DNA of 64,000 bases from positions 62,001 through 126,000 of the forward strand of contig JAANDG010000110.1 of assembly GCA_036852015.1 (NCBI GenBank), written 5' to 3'. The DNA is from Pelodera strongyloides. Lineage: Eukaryota; Nematoda; Chromadorea; Rhabditida; Rhabditidae. The position numbers were made by a program, and so were the translations under genes. Below the pieces are notes generated by a model. It was not told where the DNA came from. It worked only from the letters and a program-made list of their open reading frames with translations, and did no database searches. Positions 1 to 11,700 of the stretch are shown here, piece after piece. How positions within the stretch are numbered: position 1 is the first letter of the stretch; every line of letters starts with the position of its first letter.

Positions 1-1923
1 CTTTCAAAGGCAGAAAGGGGAGCATTTAAGCATCTCAGGAAAATGCAATAAGAAGGAAAAATACGGATATCGATCTCTGATAAGGGAGGAGATTTTGTTG
101 TTCTCCCAGCTGAGTTAGATAAGGCCTTACATGAGCTACACTTAGCTGATAGTACTGTATATCGCCCAGCGCTAAAGCGCAACTTCGAGACTGAGTTCAA
201 AAAACTCAAAGAAGGTTTTCGGGCAGTGATGGATTCTAAAGATAAACTAGCACGCCTCTATACCTTGCTGAATCAGACGCATCCCACTATACCATGTCTT
301 TATCTGTTAATTAAGACTCACAAGATTGCCCCCGAAACCCTCTCAAGCATGGATCCAAGCGATTATAAGGTCCGGCCAATCATATCTGGCGTTGGCGGAC
401 CATCTGATCGCCTTTCCTGGCTTGTTTGTCAAATCGTCGGCCAATTAGTTAGATTTGTCCCTTCTCACCTTTTCAATACTATGTCTTTTCTTGACAGACT
501 ATCGTCAACTTTCCCTCAGCCTGACCCTACCGTTGACTATGTATATGAGTCTTTCGATGTTGTTTCCCTGTATACTAACATTGATAATGACGCGGCGGTT
601 AGGGTTATTGAGTCCATGCTCAAGGAGCATGCGTCGCACATCTCCTGGTTAGGACTAAAGATTGATGAAGTTGTATATTTGCTCAAATTATGTCTCGATT
701 GTAAGACTTTTAAGTGGAACTCTTCTTACTATCAGCAAGTTCGTGGTCTTTGCATGGGCAATCGCCTGGCTCCTGTCCTCGCAATTTGCGCCATGCACAG
801 CATCGAATCCTCCGTTGTACGCACTGGTATTCTATTTTACTGTAGATACATAGATGATTGTTTTATAGTAGCGGAGACACGGGAGCATATGGATGCTATG
901 TTCAACTCACTCAACAACTCACAAAAGAACATAGCGTTCACACGCGAAACTCCGAATGCTGACGATTTCTTGCCATTTTTAAATGTGCTTATTTCATATA
1001 AGAACGGCCACTTTGTGAGTAAATGGTATAGGAAAGCTTGCAACCGTAATATTCTCATTCATGTTAACTCTGCCCATCCCATCAGTGTTAAACGCCATGT
1101 GGTTTCGAATACTATTAATACCGCTGTACGCCTTTCATCCCCTGAATATATAGGAGAATCAAAGGATTTCGCCAAAAAGGTGTGTGCCCTTAATGGGTAC
1201 ACACACACTTCAATAACTAAGCGAAATCCTCTGATTTCTACAAAGTCAGCGAGATCCTCACAGTTCTCTGGAGTCGTACTCCCAGTACCCTATATAAATG
1301 ATAAGTTCTCAAATCTTGTCAAAGCAACGGTACGGAAGTTTCCCAATCTAGGTGTTACCGTTGTTGAGAAATCCGCCCCAAGTCTAAGAGATTTGCTTAT
1401 TAGGAATAGGATTTATGACAGAATTTGTCCCGCTAGAGGAGGAACGTGTCAACTATGTAATGATGGAAGTATTGGTGATTGTATGTCCCGTATGGTAGTT
1501 TATAAAATAACATGTAACCTCTGCGGAGAGTCTTATATTGGACAAACCAGCCAGCCGCTGAGAGAGCGGATAGCGCAGCACAAGGCAAAAGGTAAGCTAC
1601 TGGATGCTCACCACAAGGATGCTCACCCTTCTGTTCCGTTCTCAATCTCTGCCTCTATTCTGTACCGAGAGTGCAATTTTCGTAGACTCCTGATAAGTGA
1701 GGCAGTGTCAATCCAAACGGAAAGACCAGTACTCAACAGGAAATACGAGTTGTGCACCAGTTCGGGTACCAAGAAAATCTCTCTCAATCCAATCACCCTA
1801 TCACTACCAAGTCTATCCTCTCGTCCCTCTGTCACTCACACCTTCTCTCATCCTTACTCTGCCAGTCACTCTGCCTCTCACCTAACTCTATCATTCACAG
1901 TTAACATACCACTCGGTTATTGA
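1..1923 (+). pseudogene. PLE copy 1: reverse transcriptase / GIY-YIG ORF, 5' part outside the window
   Basis: The frame is open from 52 to the stop at 1921-1923, but bases 49-51 are TAA where copy 2 has GAA (3069-3071), a single-base nonsense change. Visible RT motifs, counting residues from 226: RPIISG; motif A FDVVSLYTNI with the catalytic Asp at 556-558; the GLCMGNRLAP block; motif C YIDD at 847-858; then FLPFLNVL and KWYRKACN. After a Cys-rich linker (CPARGGTCQLC) comes the endonuclease, with VYKI near residue 425, ESYIGQT near 435, an Arg in LRERI, a Glu in ISEA and an Asn in RPVLNRKYEL. RT plus C-terminal GIY-YIG defines EN+ PLEs. This copy keeps RT and EN in one frame, unlike copy 2. 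Confidence 0.9.
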
Positions 1924-2094
1924 TGAATGTCGCTTGATTTACTCATATTTATACATATCGTTCCCGTTGTACGTTATATATACTGTCTTTTCCTTGTCCT
2001 AATCTATGTGAATTCGTTTTCTGGCCTATGTGTGTAGTCGTTTTACGTTGATAGTATATTTGTGCTGTGTATTGCATTGTGTTTTTATAGGTAA

Positions 2095-2136
2095 TTTTCA
2101 AGATGGCGAAAGCCGAAACGTCGGAATAAATGTGCT
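2095..2136 (+). other. Degenerate hammerhead ribozyme at the copy 1/copy 2 junction
   Basis: This is the same block as at 5115-5155, with identical stem II, GAAAC and GTC, but five bases are missing where the other copy reads TTTTCCCTGAAGATGG (here TTTTCAAGATGG). The deletion removes the CUG of the essential CUGANGA core and half of stem I, so this copy should be catalytically dead. Confidence 0.75.
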
Positions 2137-2138
2137 AA

Positions 2139-4923
2139 ACACACTTTGTTTCCTTTTGGTTGGAATTACAAGCTCACCACAACACTGAATATCTACACCA
2201 TTCCAACTTCATTGAGCGTGCATCTGTACAACTGAAGAAACTAGGCTTGAGCGAGCCCTGTTACGCATCCACCCACCGCCTATTGAACCGACAATGTCAA
2301 CTGGTCAAATGTCAGGAAAGCCTTTCGTTCCTCAAACAATGTAAGGTTAGATCTGTAATCCCTGCATTCATAGTACGTAGCACTGCTAACCTACGTAAAT
2401 ATAACTCACTTCAAAACGCCATTAACCGTCTACAACTTTCCATTCTTAAGAAAGAAATAGGACAAAAGTATTCTCGGATTACTGTACTAGGTCGTGATAT
2501 TTCCTCGTTAACATCAATATTTACAACACTTAGTTTTGCTCCGGGGGTCCGCGCTAAGATTAGAGCCCTAGAAAACACCCTATGCACTATAACACGACAG
2601 CGGACCCGCTCTCGCTTAGAATCCAAACTTACTAAATTGGTGTATGACCGTTATGGTCATCCACAAGAGAGCTTAGTACCGGATACCGACCGCTGTACTG
2701 TGATAGGAAATGTAGACATCTCTGAATCCTGCAAGTCCTTACTGTCGAAGGGTCCATCCTTTTCTCCCTCTCGGCAACTCAGTCCCAAGGATGTCAGAGA
2801 CTTAGTCATAGGATTACACAGTACATGCGACATTGTTCGATATAGTAAATCTAGACCTGATTCTTGTTTTGAACAACATACCGCTATGTTATATAAGGCT
2901 CCTTTTCCTCGCAAGTTCACTCCATCCGACAGTGTGGCCCCTATTGATGTTGAATTCTCTGCTCTTTCTCACTCTTTGCAATCTCTTATATCTTCTCATT
3001 CTTTCCACACACCATCAAATCTTTCAAAGGCAGAAAGGGGAGCATTTAAGCATCTCAGGAAAATGCAAGAAGAAGGAAAAATACGGATATCGATCTCTGA
3101 TAAGGGAGGAGATTTTGTTGTTCTCCCAGCTGAGTTAGATAAGGCCTTACATGAGCTACACTTAGCTGATAGGACTGTATATCGCCCAGCGCTAAAGCGC
3201 AACTTCGAGACTGAGTTCAAAAAACTCAAAGAAGGTTTTCGGGCAGTGATGGATTCTAAAGATAAACTAGCACGCCTCTATACCTTGCTGAATCAGACGC
3301 ATCCCACTATACCATGTCTTTATCTGTTAATTAAGACTCACAAGATTGCCCCCGAAACCCTCTCAAGCATGGATCCAAGCGATTATAAGGTCCGGCCAAT
3401 CATATCTGGCGTTGGCGGACCATCTGATCGCCTTTCCTGGCTTGTTTGTCAAATCGTCGGCCAATTAGTTAGATTTGTCCCTTCTCACCTTTTCAATACT
3501 ATGTCTTTTCTTGACAGACTATCGTCAACTTTCCCTCAGCCTGACCCTACCGTTGACTATGTATATGAGTCTTTCGATGTTGTTTCCCTGTATACTAACA
3601 TTGATAATGACGCGGCGGTTAGGGTTATTGAGTCCATGCTCAAGGAGCATGCGTCGCACATCTCCTGGTTAGGACTAAAGATTGATGAAGTTGTATATTT
3701 GCTCAAATTATGTCTCGATTGTAAGACTTTTAAGTGGAACTCTTCCTACTATCAGCAAGTTCGTGGTCTTTGCATGGGCAATCGCTTGGCTCCTGTCCTC
3801 GCAATTTGCGCCATGCACAGCATCGAATCCTCCGTTGTACGCACTGGTATTCTATTTTACTGTAGATACATAGATGATTGTTTTATAGTAGCGGAGACAC
3901 GGGAGCATATGGATGCTATGTTCAACTCACTCAACAACTCACAAAAGAACATAGCGTTCACACGCGAAACTCCGAATGCTGACGATTTCTTGCCATTTTT
4001 AAATGTGCTTATTTCATATAAGAACGGCCACTTTGTGAGTAAATGGTATAGGAAAGCTTGCAACCGTAATATTCTCATTCACGTTAACTCTGCCCATCCC
4101 ATCAGTGTTAAACGCCATGTGGTTTCGAATACTATTAATACCGCTGTACGCCTTTCATCCCCTGAATATATAGGAGAATCAAAGGATTTCGCCAAAAAGG
4201 TGTGTGCCCTTAATGGGTACACACACACTTCAATAACTAAGCGAAATCCTCTGATTTCTACAAAGTCAGCGAGATCCTCACAGTTCTCTGGAGTCGTACT
4301 CCCAGTACCCTATATAAATGATAAGTTTCAAATCTTGTCAAAGCAACGTTCGGAAGTTTCCCAGTCTAGGTGTTACCGTTGTTGAGAAATCCGCCCCAAG
4401 TCTAAGAGATTTGCTTATTAGGAATAGGATTTATGACAGAATTTGTCCCGCTAGAGGAGGAACGTGTCAACTATGTAATGATGGAAGTATTGGTGATTGT
4501 ATGTCCCGTATGGTAGTTTATAAAATAACATGTAACCTCTGCGGAGAGTCTTATATTGGACAAACCAGCCAGCCGCTGAGAGAGCGGATAGCGCAGCACA
4601 AGGCAAAAGGTAAGATACTGGATGCTCACCACAAGGATGCTCACCCTTCTGTTCCGTTCTCAATCTCTACCGCTATTCTGTACCGAGAGTGCAATTTTCG
4701 TAGACTCCTGATAAGTGAGGCAGTGTCAATCCGAACGGAAAGACCAGTACTCAACAGGAAATACGAGTTGTGCACCAGTTCGGGTACCAAGAAAATCTCT
4801 CTCAATCCAATCACCCTATCACTACCAAGTCTATCCTCTCGTCCCTCTGTCACTCACACCCTCTCTCATCCTTACTCTGCCAGTCACTCTGCCTCTCACT
4901 CTAACTCTATCATTCACAGTTAA
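2139..4923 (+). pseudogene. PLE copy 2: full-length RT / GIY-YIG ORF, lost start and frameshifts
   Basis: The frame is open from 2139 (after TAA at 2136-2138) to 4385 and covers the N-terminal region plus complete RT; motif A Asp is at 3576-3578 and YIDD at 3867-3878. Two 1-bp deletions relative to copy 1, near 4328 and 4350, shift the frame, and the GIY-YIG part continues in another frame (4318-4923). There is no in-frame ATG before the RT core. The codon at 2211-2213 is ATT, whereas the trailing copy has ATG at the homologous 5236-5238, so the ancestral start was probably there and was lost by one substitution. The copy should not make a full protein. Confidence 0.88.
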
Positions 4924-5114
4924 CATACCACTCGGTTATTGATGAATGTCGCTTGATTTACTCACATTTATACATATCGTTCCCGTTGTACGTTATATAT
5001 ATACTGTCTTTTCCTTGTCCTAATCTATGTGAATTCGTTTTCTGGCCTATGTGTGTAGTCGTTTTACGTTGATAGTATATTTGTGCTGTGTATTGCATTG
5101 TGTTTTTATAGGTA

Positions 5115-5155
5115 ATTTTCCCTGAAGATGGCGAAAGCCGAAACGTCGGAATAAA
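5115..5155 (+). ncRNA. Hammerhead ribozyme motif (type I, PLE-associated), intact core
   Basis: The conserved core is in order: CTGAAGA (5122-5128, fits CUGANGA), stem II GGC-GAAA-GCC (5130-5139), GAAAC (5140-5144), then GTC (5145-5147), the expected cleavage triplet. Stem I can form between TTCC (5118-5121) and GGAA (5148-5151). Stem III is only the self-complementary ACGT, the short form thought to act as a dimer in Penelope-like elements and retrozymes. It lies between PLE copy 2 and the truncated third unit, where PLE pLTRs carry such ribozymes. Activity is inferred. Confidence 0.8.
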
Positions 5156-5514
5156 TGTGCTAAACACACTTTGTTTCCTTTTGGTTGGAATTACAAGCTC
5201 ACCACAACACTGAATATCTACACCATTCCAACTTCATGGAGCGTGCATCTGTACAACTGAAAAACCATAATGCTCACTAGTGGTTTTTCCTTTCTTTCCG
5301 TAACGTCGACCGGGGGAGAATTGATCTTCTGCACATTGGAGACCCCCCACCTTTCGTCCCATTCGAATGAAATCCAGTCTCCGAATGATACCGAATTACC
5401 ACTGAAATTTAATCTTCTTGTCTTGCTTATGTAGTTTTTCTCATATCCCGGATATGTTAGCGTATACGTTTCTGTTTCTCTTAATACCCAGACTGAGAAA
5501 TTGAGAAACGGCGC

Positions 5515-5677
5515 TTAAAGCGAAATACCGGCCGGTTTTTGAAACGCATTGCGTACACCTGCTTTCTTATGCAGCATACGCAAATGAGCAAAAAATAGAA
5601 GAGCCAACTTTGCATAAATGTATAGGAATGCAAGTCCTTGAGATGCGTTTCAAAAACCTGCCGGTATTTCGCCTTAC
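5515..5677. repeat. TTAA foldback MITE, family A (TTAAAGCGAAATACCGG ends)
   Basis: About 163 bp with inverted ends TTAAAGCGAAATACCGG and CCGGTATTTCGCCTTAC, followed inward by TTTTTGAAACGCAT and its complement. It belongs to the commonest repeat family here (also 12283-12448, 30016-30197, 32130-32309, 32699-32874, 35736-35785, 51433-51610, 59725-59909; diverged 24625-24773 and 61613-61774). The rest of 5263-5744 shows nothing recognisable. Confidence 0.8.
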
Positions 5678-5744
5678 AAATCAGTGCCGAAATAGTCATT
5701 AATAACTACACGAACAATAAAATGAAACTAGAAATTAGGAGTGA

Positions 5745-8700
5745 TCAATGGTACAAAACCCACATGACTGATGTGTCGATGTAAAAGATCTGTTGCTCCA
5801 CGTCCTCCACAAGCCACACCATACGCCGTGTTCGGACGTTTCGTGACTTCGTACATAGAAAACCCTAAAGTAAAAATCTGAAAACAACAACGTTGACAGA
5901 TCAGGTTGATAGCTGGGAGTTCTACTGTCAAGAAAAATATAAAACATAAAAAAGCGCCATACAAATGATACAAACTCACCTTGAGCCGAATTGGAGCAGC
6001 CGGAGGAACTGGTTCTTTTTGGACAGCCAACTGCCGCAGTTGTTCTACCTGGAGCAAGCAACATACAACAATAATGCTCAAAGTTTCTATCTACCCAGCT
6101 AAATAGTAATCAATAACTCATACCGGAGGTGACGGCACACGTGCACGGTTCAACGACACTCCGTTAGATGAATGCGGCTGTACATTGGCCAGCACCTGTG
6201 TTTGTGTTGTGCGTCGAGCGGGATCACGTCTGGGTTTATTCACCGCATTCCCATTCGTATCTGCAGACTCGAAATAGACTACACATGCATAAAAGAGAGA
6301 GACGGAAACGAGAACTGGCATAAAAAGCAATTTCACGTAAAATGTTAACATAAAGCTGGTCTAAATACCACATGATACTGTTACAAACGCGGCCGGCGGA
6401 CTTACAACCATTATTTATTACAGTGATGTACTGATGGAGTTGTTAAAAAGGATGAGGCCCAATGGAAGTAATGCAACTAACCTTCGTCTGAAGAAGCTGA
6501 TCGTTCGAACGTTTGACGGACTGGTTGTTTCTAAAAATGCTATATACATATAACAAATGAAGTATTGATAGAGGTAGTTATAATAAGCGCGTGGAAAGGA
6601 TGAAAATGTAGCTGTCAAGCACACGTTTCCTAAAGCAGGTGCCATTCCACTTTAAAGAGAACAAGGCACCAACAACAACGAAAAACAAGAATATAAAAAA
6701 ATCAACCCTGCTTCTCTTCTTGCTCATCGGATTTAGATTGGCACCAATTTCCGATAAAACTTTGTGGATCCTCCAGATCTGTAAAGAGGAATATAGAATA
6801 TAGTTGCGATGTGCCCATGCCCAAGCGGCACATGTAGGTATTATTATCTTTGCCATGCTTCATTTACAGAAATTACAGATAAAAATAATAAACATAAAAG
6901 TGCAATTTTGAGATTTTGAGATTGACAAAACTGAACCAATCAAACAATTAAAAGTTGAAAGAGTGGATTAACAATACATACAGGCACAGTTTCGTTAGCC
7001 GGATGTTCAGCCAAGTAAAATTCCGCCATAATCTTGTCGCCTTCTAAATAAAGAACTATACGCAAAGGAAAAAAACCCAAAAATAAATAACTCAAAATCG
7101 TATTGCTTGCCTGAGAGAACGATACATTTAAAACAAAAAGTCAAAACAATAAAGCACATCCCACAAATACTCACAAAACTTACTTTTCAGTTCCATGCGA
7201 GATGCATACTGATCCAGATCGTAGACTTTGGGGAACAGTCCATTATAGAAAACGGCGGCTTGTTCTCTTTTCATGGTCTCATCCGTAGTATATCTCAGTT
7301 CCGATTTGATCTGAAATTAAAATGAGTGCACATTTATTTGTAAAACACCAAGGCATGCATCAATTGACGTGAGAAGATAAATAAATGTTTAAAGAAAAAA
7401 GTCGAAAGAGCTCGCTCTCGTTCCACGCTGGTACTGGTATATCAAGCAGAAAAACGTGACGCCCGAAACAGGAAATGTTAGAACCAGATTAGATCTTAGT
7501 TGCGTACCTATATACAACATTAATTACACTAATCAAGAAATCAAGACTCTGAGTCCAACTCACCACCAGGCCTCCATTATGCTCCTCGGCCTCGGCCCAT
7601 CTATCAAAGAGCCTACACTCGACAACCCTCCATTCAACCTGACTCTCCGCTCCCGGCTTCCGAGAGTGAATCCTAAAACATGCTAGCTCACTCCTAAAGC
7701 AAGTCGGAAAGGAGGAATTGGAAAGAAATTACCAAAGCACAAAAACAGGCTCATACCTCAGTATCAACCAGTGTTAAAAACATATAAGTACTTCAAAATC
7801 TCTACTACTACTTGAACTTGAATAAGATGGCGCCGAGGAAGGGCATAAAATTCGTCCATTCGTCGGGAAAAGCCAAAACCACCATCCAAATATATCTAGT
7901 GTTTTCCAAACTTGAATCTCTTTATGATACGTTTCTGATTTTCACCATATCTAATATTCTAATCCCGACGGTGGTATGGCTACGAGCTCAAGACCACCGT
8001 CTAAATTTATGCAAAATTCTATTTGGTTCGGATGGTGGTTTCGTCGGTCAGAGCGTCAACGAGTTTATGCCATGAGACTAGGTCAAAAAAGAAAATCTTT
8101 TGTTTTCTAGGACGCTTGAGACTTGAGGTCACTTACCGAATCACCACGCTGCATTCCCTGCCCAGGCAATATTCAGAGTGCTGCGTTGGGATGGGCATCA
8201 GTGCAATGCCTAAAACAGCAGATAGAGATACAAAAGTAGTGACTTTCACTTTCGTTAACGTATAACCTCAGCCAACTCGGCTGATAAATGAATATTGAGC
8301 AATCGAAACGAAATCAGACCTTTTGCGTCCGTCCAGAAAAAGACGTGTTGGAATCCCTTGCCAATGATGACCGCGAATGCCGTGATCCTATCGCCTTCAC
8401 CATCATTTTTACTCACCTATATAATTAGTATATACCATAAACTGAACAACTACGGAAATCGCACCCAACATCATGCACCTATAAGTGTACACGTTCACGT
8501 GATGAGGAAATAATGGAAAAACTCTCAACAAATATAAATAATAATACATTACTACACATTGCCTACCACGTAGCCCTTCTGCGGTTTCAGTTGATAGGGC
8601 TTCGGCCACGATTCCTCATCAGTATCCGTAACCAAAGATGAAGAAGGCACATTATTCTCGCTCTGCAAATTCCACAATAAGTGAGAAAAAGAAGTAGCAG

Positions 8701-11700
8701 GGACGTTCAATCTCCACCCTATCAGCAGCTCTATAATTTCACATCACAGCGAAAAGAAAACAAACAGGCATTCGAATCTTCTGCGAGAAAAAACCAAGAA
8801 GGACTAATAAGGTAATATGTACTATTGAACCTTACAAACCAATTGCAACGAATGGGCCGTGTGGGCAGGCGATGGTACTTTCGGGCTTGCTTGTCCGCGT
8901 CCGTGTCCATGCATAAACTTTGCCCAGGGCTGAAACGTTGGCATGTTTACAGCAGTCTAATTCTTCACGAATAACGAATAAGAGTATTTGAATACGTTAA
9001 AAAGAGCAACAGAACAAGAAGCAAAGCTACGGGACTCATAAGAAGTTCTCATGTAGAGTTAAATAGGTATAACGTATAACATCGGGTTTTTGACAGATGT
9101 CCTGGGCCCGCAATTTTTAGTCTAATTATATTAATTTGCATACGGGAACTCAATTGTGCAACATAAGTTTCAACTACCGGCCCGGTCGTTATACCGCTCA
9201 GGCGGCTACCGCTTTAATTCAACGCATCAATAGCATTCAGTACTGCAACTGCGCCTATGACATGCAACACAAACTACAACATACCGTCTCTGAATGCAGT
9301 CTGACAACATCTTCTGGAGGTAGTTTCAGTCTTCTGATACTTCCATGTCTGAAGAAGTTAAGCGCAAATTGCTGAGTGCCTGCATCCCTAAATGCAAGTC
9401 AATATCTATCATCTTTATTGAAATTGAAAAGGGTTAAAACTGGGACTGCGCTCCATGGCAACCGATTGGGAAGGGCCGAGGGGCCGCAGTCCCCTGTACC
9501 GAATTATTGGAAAAGGTTAACACGCCTGAACCCTCCCCCCTCTTTTCAGATTTTTCTTTAAATTTGCGAATGCATACCAGATTACACACTCCTCAATGAC
9601 GACCGGGTCCTTACATGCGTCGAATGCAGCCGAAAAAGCGCGTCCAAATTCGTCATAAACTGAAATAAGCTTGAGTTGCCAACACTTTCCGACACTCAAC
9701 TCAGGGTATAAATTCCGTGCGTAGTTTATTTAGCTTAGTGATAGACCGTTTTAATAAAACACGATGTTTTGGTCAAATATATTAATTTGGAATTGCTTCC
9801 GGAGGTGGTGAAAACCAACCCGGAGGTGGTTCGTGCGTGTTTTCACGCACCAACCTGTACCCCTGCACTCAACGAAGAAGAAAACGTCAGCATTACGGGG
9901 AAGCACAGTTTGTTCGGTACAATAGGAAAATAAGACCAGTTTCGCAAAGGAGGAAATCGGCACATACCAATGACTTCTCCCAGGCCCATTGCGTACGCCA
10001 CGTTATTCATATCTGATACGGTCGAGACTGATTCATACTGTCGCAATAATGTCAGCTCCTCGACAGTAGGGAAGATTATTACCATGTCCTCTAACTAAAC
10101 TGAACAAACAGTTAAGCAAAACGGACAACATGTACATAACATTACGATTCGAAGTCGTACGGAGTACGAAAAAAATACAGCCTACCATTACATTGTGTCC
10201 TTTCACCTTTGTTGGAAAAAGTTTTTCCTTCAAAAGCGTCACATGAATGATTTTAGTATCGTCTAAACAGAATCTCTCAATAGCCACCCATCTTCCAAGG
10301 AAGTCGCCATCGCCAAACACATTCTGAAAAGAAATAAAAAAAACGTTAAGGAAGGAAGTGTATAACTACTTTGGAAATTTGGAACTAGCCATATTACGTC
10401 AACTATGCACCTAAAATAACCGTACCGCAAAGAAAAGTAACTAATTACACACTTGGCCTGGGGTGGCCGAGGCAATTGCGTCCATGAAATGGATGATTTT
10501 TTCGACATCTCTCTTTAAAACTATTCCCAAATATTGCAGAGGCTGAGAGGCTGAATATTACGTGTTTCAAAAATAGAGTCATGAGCAACCATACCTCATC
10601 GAACGGTTTGGTTATTATTCTGCCACCGTAGAGTACTGCAATTAAATATTGAGCATCTGGACGAGGTTCCGGGCGTGAAACTATCACACCGTACGTTACA
10701 ACGTCCGTGCTCATAGACCCTCTAGTTCTATCACTGAAATCAATTTCATTAAAGCAAGCCACTGAAACTGGTTCAGGAACATCACATCACGCAATGAAAA
10801 GCGAGAGGGTAAAACTAATACAGACCACAAGTAACATATCACTAATCCTCTCATCCATCGAGCAGTAAAACACCAATTAAAACGAACGGATTGAAAGAAA
10901 ACGCACACAGAGAGGGAGCGATTAGTATACAAAATGTGGAATCACTGGGGCGCCTTTACTTGCTGCTAGTACGGAGAGGTGCATATTTCAATAAAAAAAA
11001 ACTGGACTTCAACATTGCGCAGCATTTCGCCGGAACATTTTGCCGGAAGGGTCACGAACCGCACTTTTCCGGCACGTTCATGTTAAGATGCCGCAAACGT
11101 TGCACAATTTCTTTCTGTATCTGCGCGTCTCCTCATAGACAATGATCTATCGCAGATATGGACGCGGGAAATGGCTCTTTTTAAATTTTCACTTTATGCA
11201 TGCACGCAATTTGATTTTTGAAATTTGAGGGCGTTCGGGATTGCGAAAAGAAAGAAAAGAAATTAAGGAAATCAAAAAAGTAGTTCGGGATGGCCGGTCG
11301 GAAATGTAAATCTTTTCCACAGTACACATAGCCGGTGGGCACAGAGGCATTCAAATTGTCTCCAAATAGTTCTGCATATCTAAATATAAGTGGTCTCTGT
11401 GCCCACGGGCAGGCAGGCGCGATCTCCTGCTATGTGCGCGAACGAACCGGGTCCCGTTCCGGCTAGACCTTACGAACCGGGTCCCGTTCCGCCTGGGCGG
11501 CTCGTATTACTGTACGTACCGGCACGTAAAACGAACCGAGTCCCGTTCCGGGTTCCGAACCCGCTCAGGAGAACCTTATCGAGGTCGTTGCACCGGCTCC
11601 TATCGAGGGGGCAAGTGCTTGCAACCCAAGGGCGATAGAGCTTGTGCATCGACCGCGTCAGTTTTGGCTGCGCGCCGACCCTGGTTTGAGGTAGGACGGA

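Larger units (their letters stand above)
1..5262 (+). mobile_element. Tandem Penelope-like element (PLE) array
   Basis: Bases 1-2246 recur almost identically at 3021-5262, so at least two element units lie head to tail, followed by the first ~115 bp of a third unit that stops at about 5262. Each unit has a long reading frame (N-terminal region, reverse transcriptase, GIY-YIG endonuclease), a short 3' region, and a block with a hammerhead-ribozyme-like core just before the next unit. Tandem or partially tandem copies sharing a pLTR are typical of Penelope-like elements. The two copies differ at only a few dozen sites, so the array is young, yet every copy seen is broken. Copy 1 is cut by the window edge. 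Confidence 0.93.

Noticed and set aside
837..1835. Minus-strand frames inside the PLE copies
   Set aside because: They are shadows of the plus-strand RT/GIY-YIG frame and repeat identically in both copies.
7107..8513. Plus-strand frames of 70-90 codons
   Set aside because: They overlap phase-consistent minus-strand exons of the unidentified gene and read as antisense.
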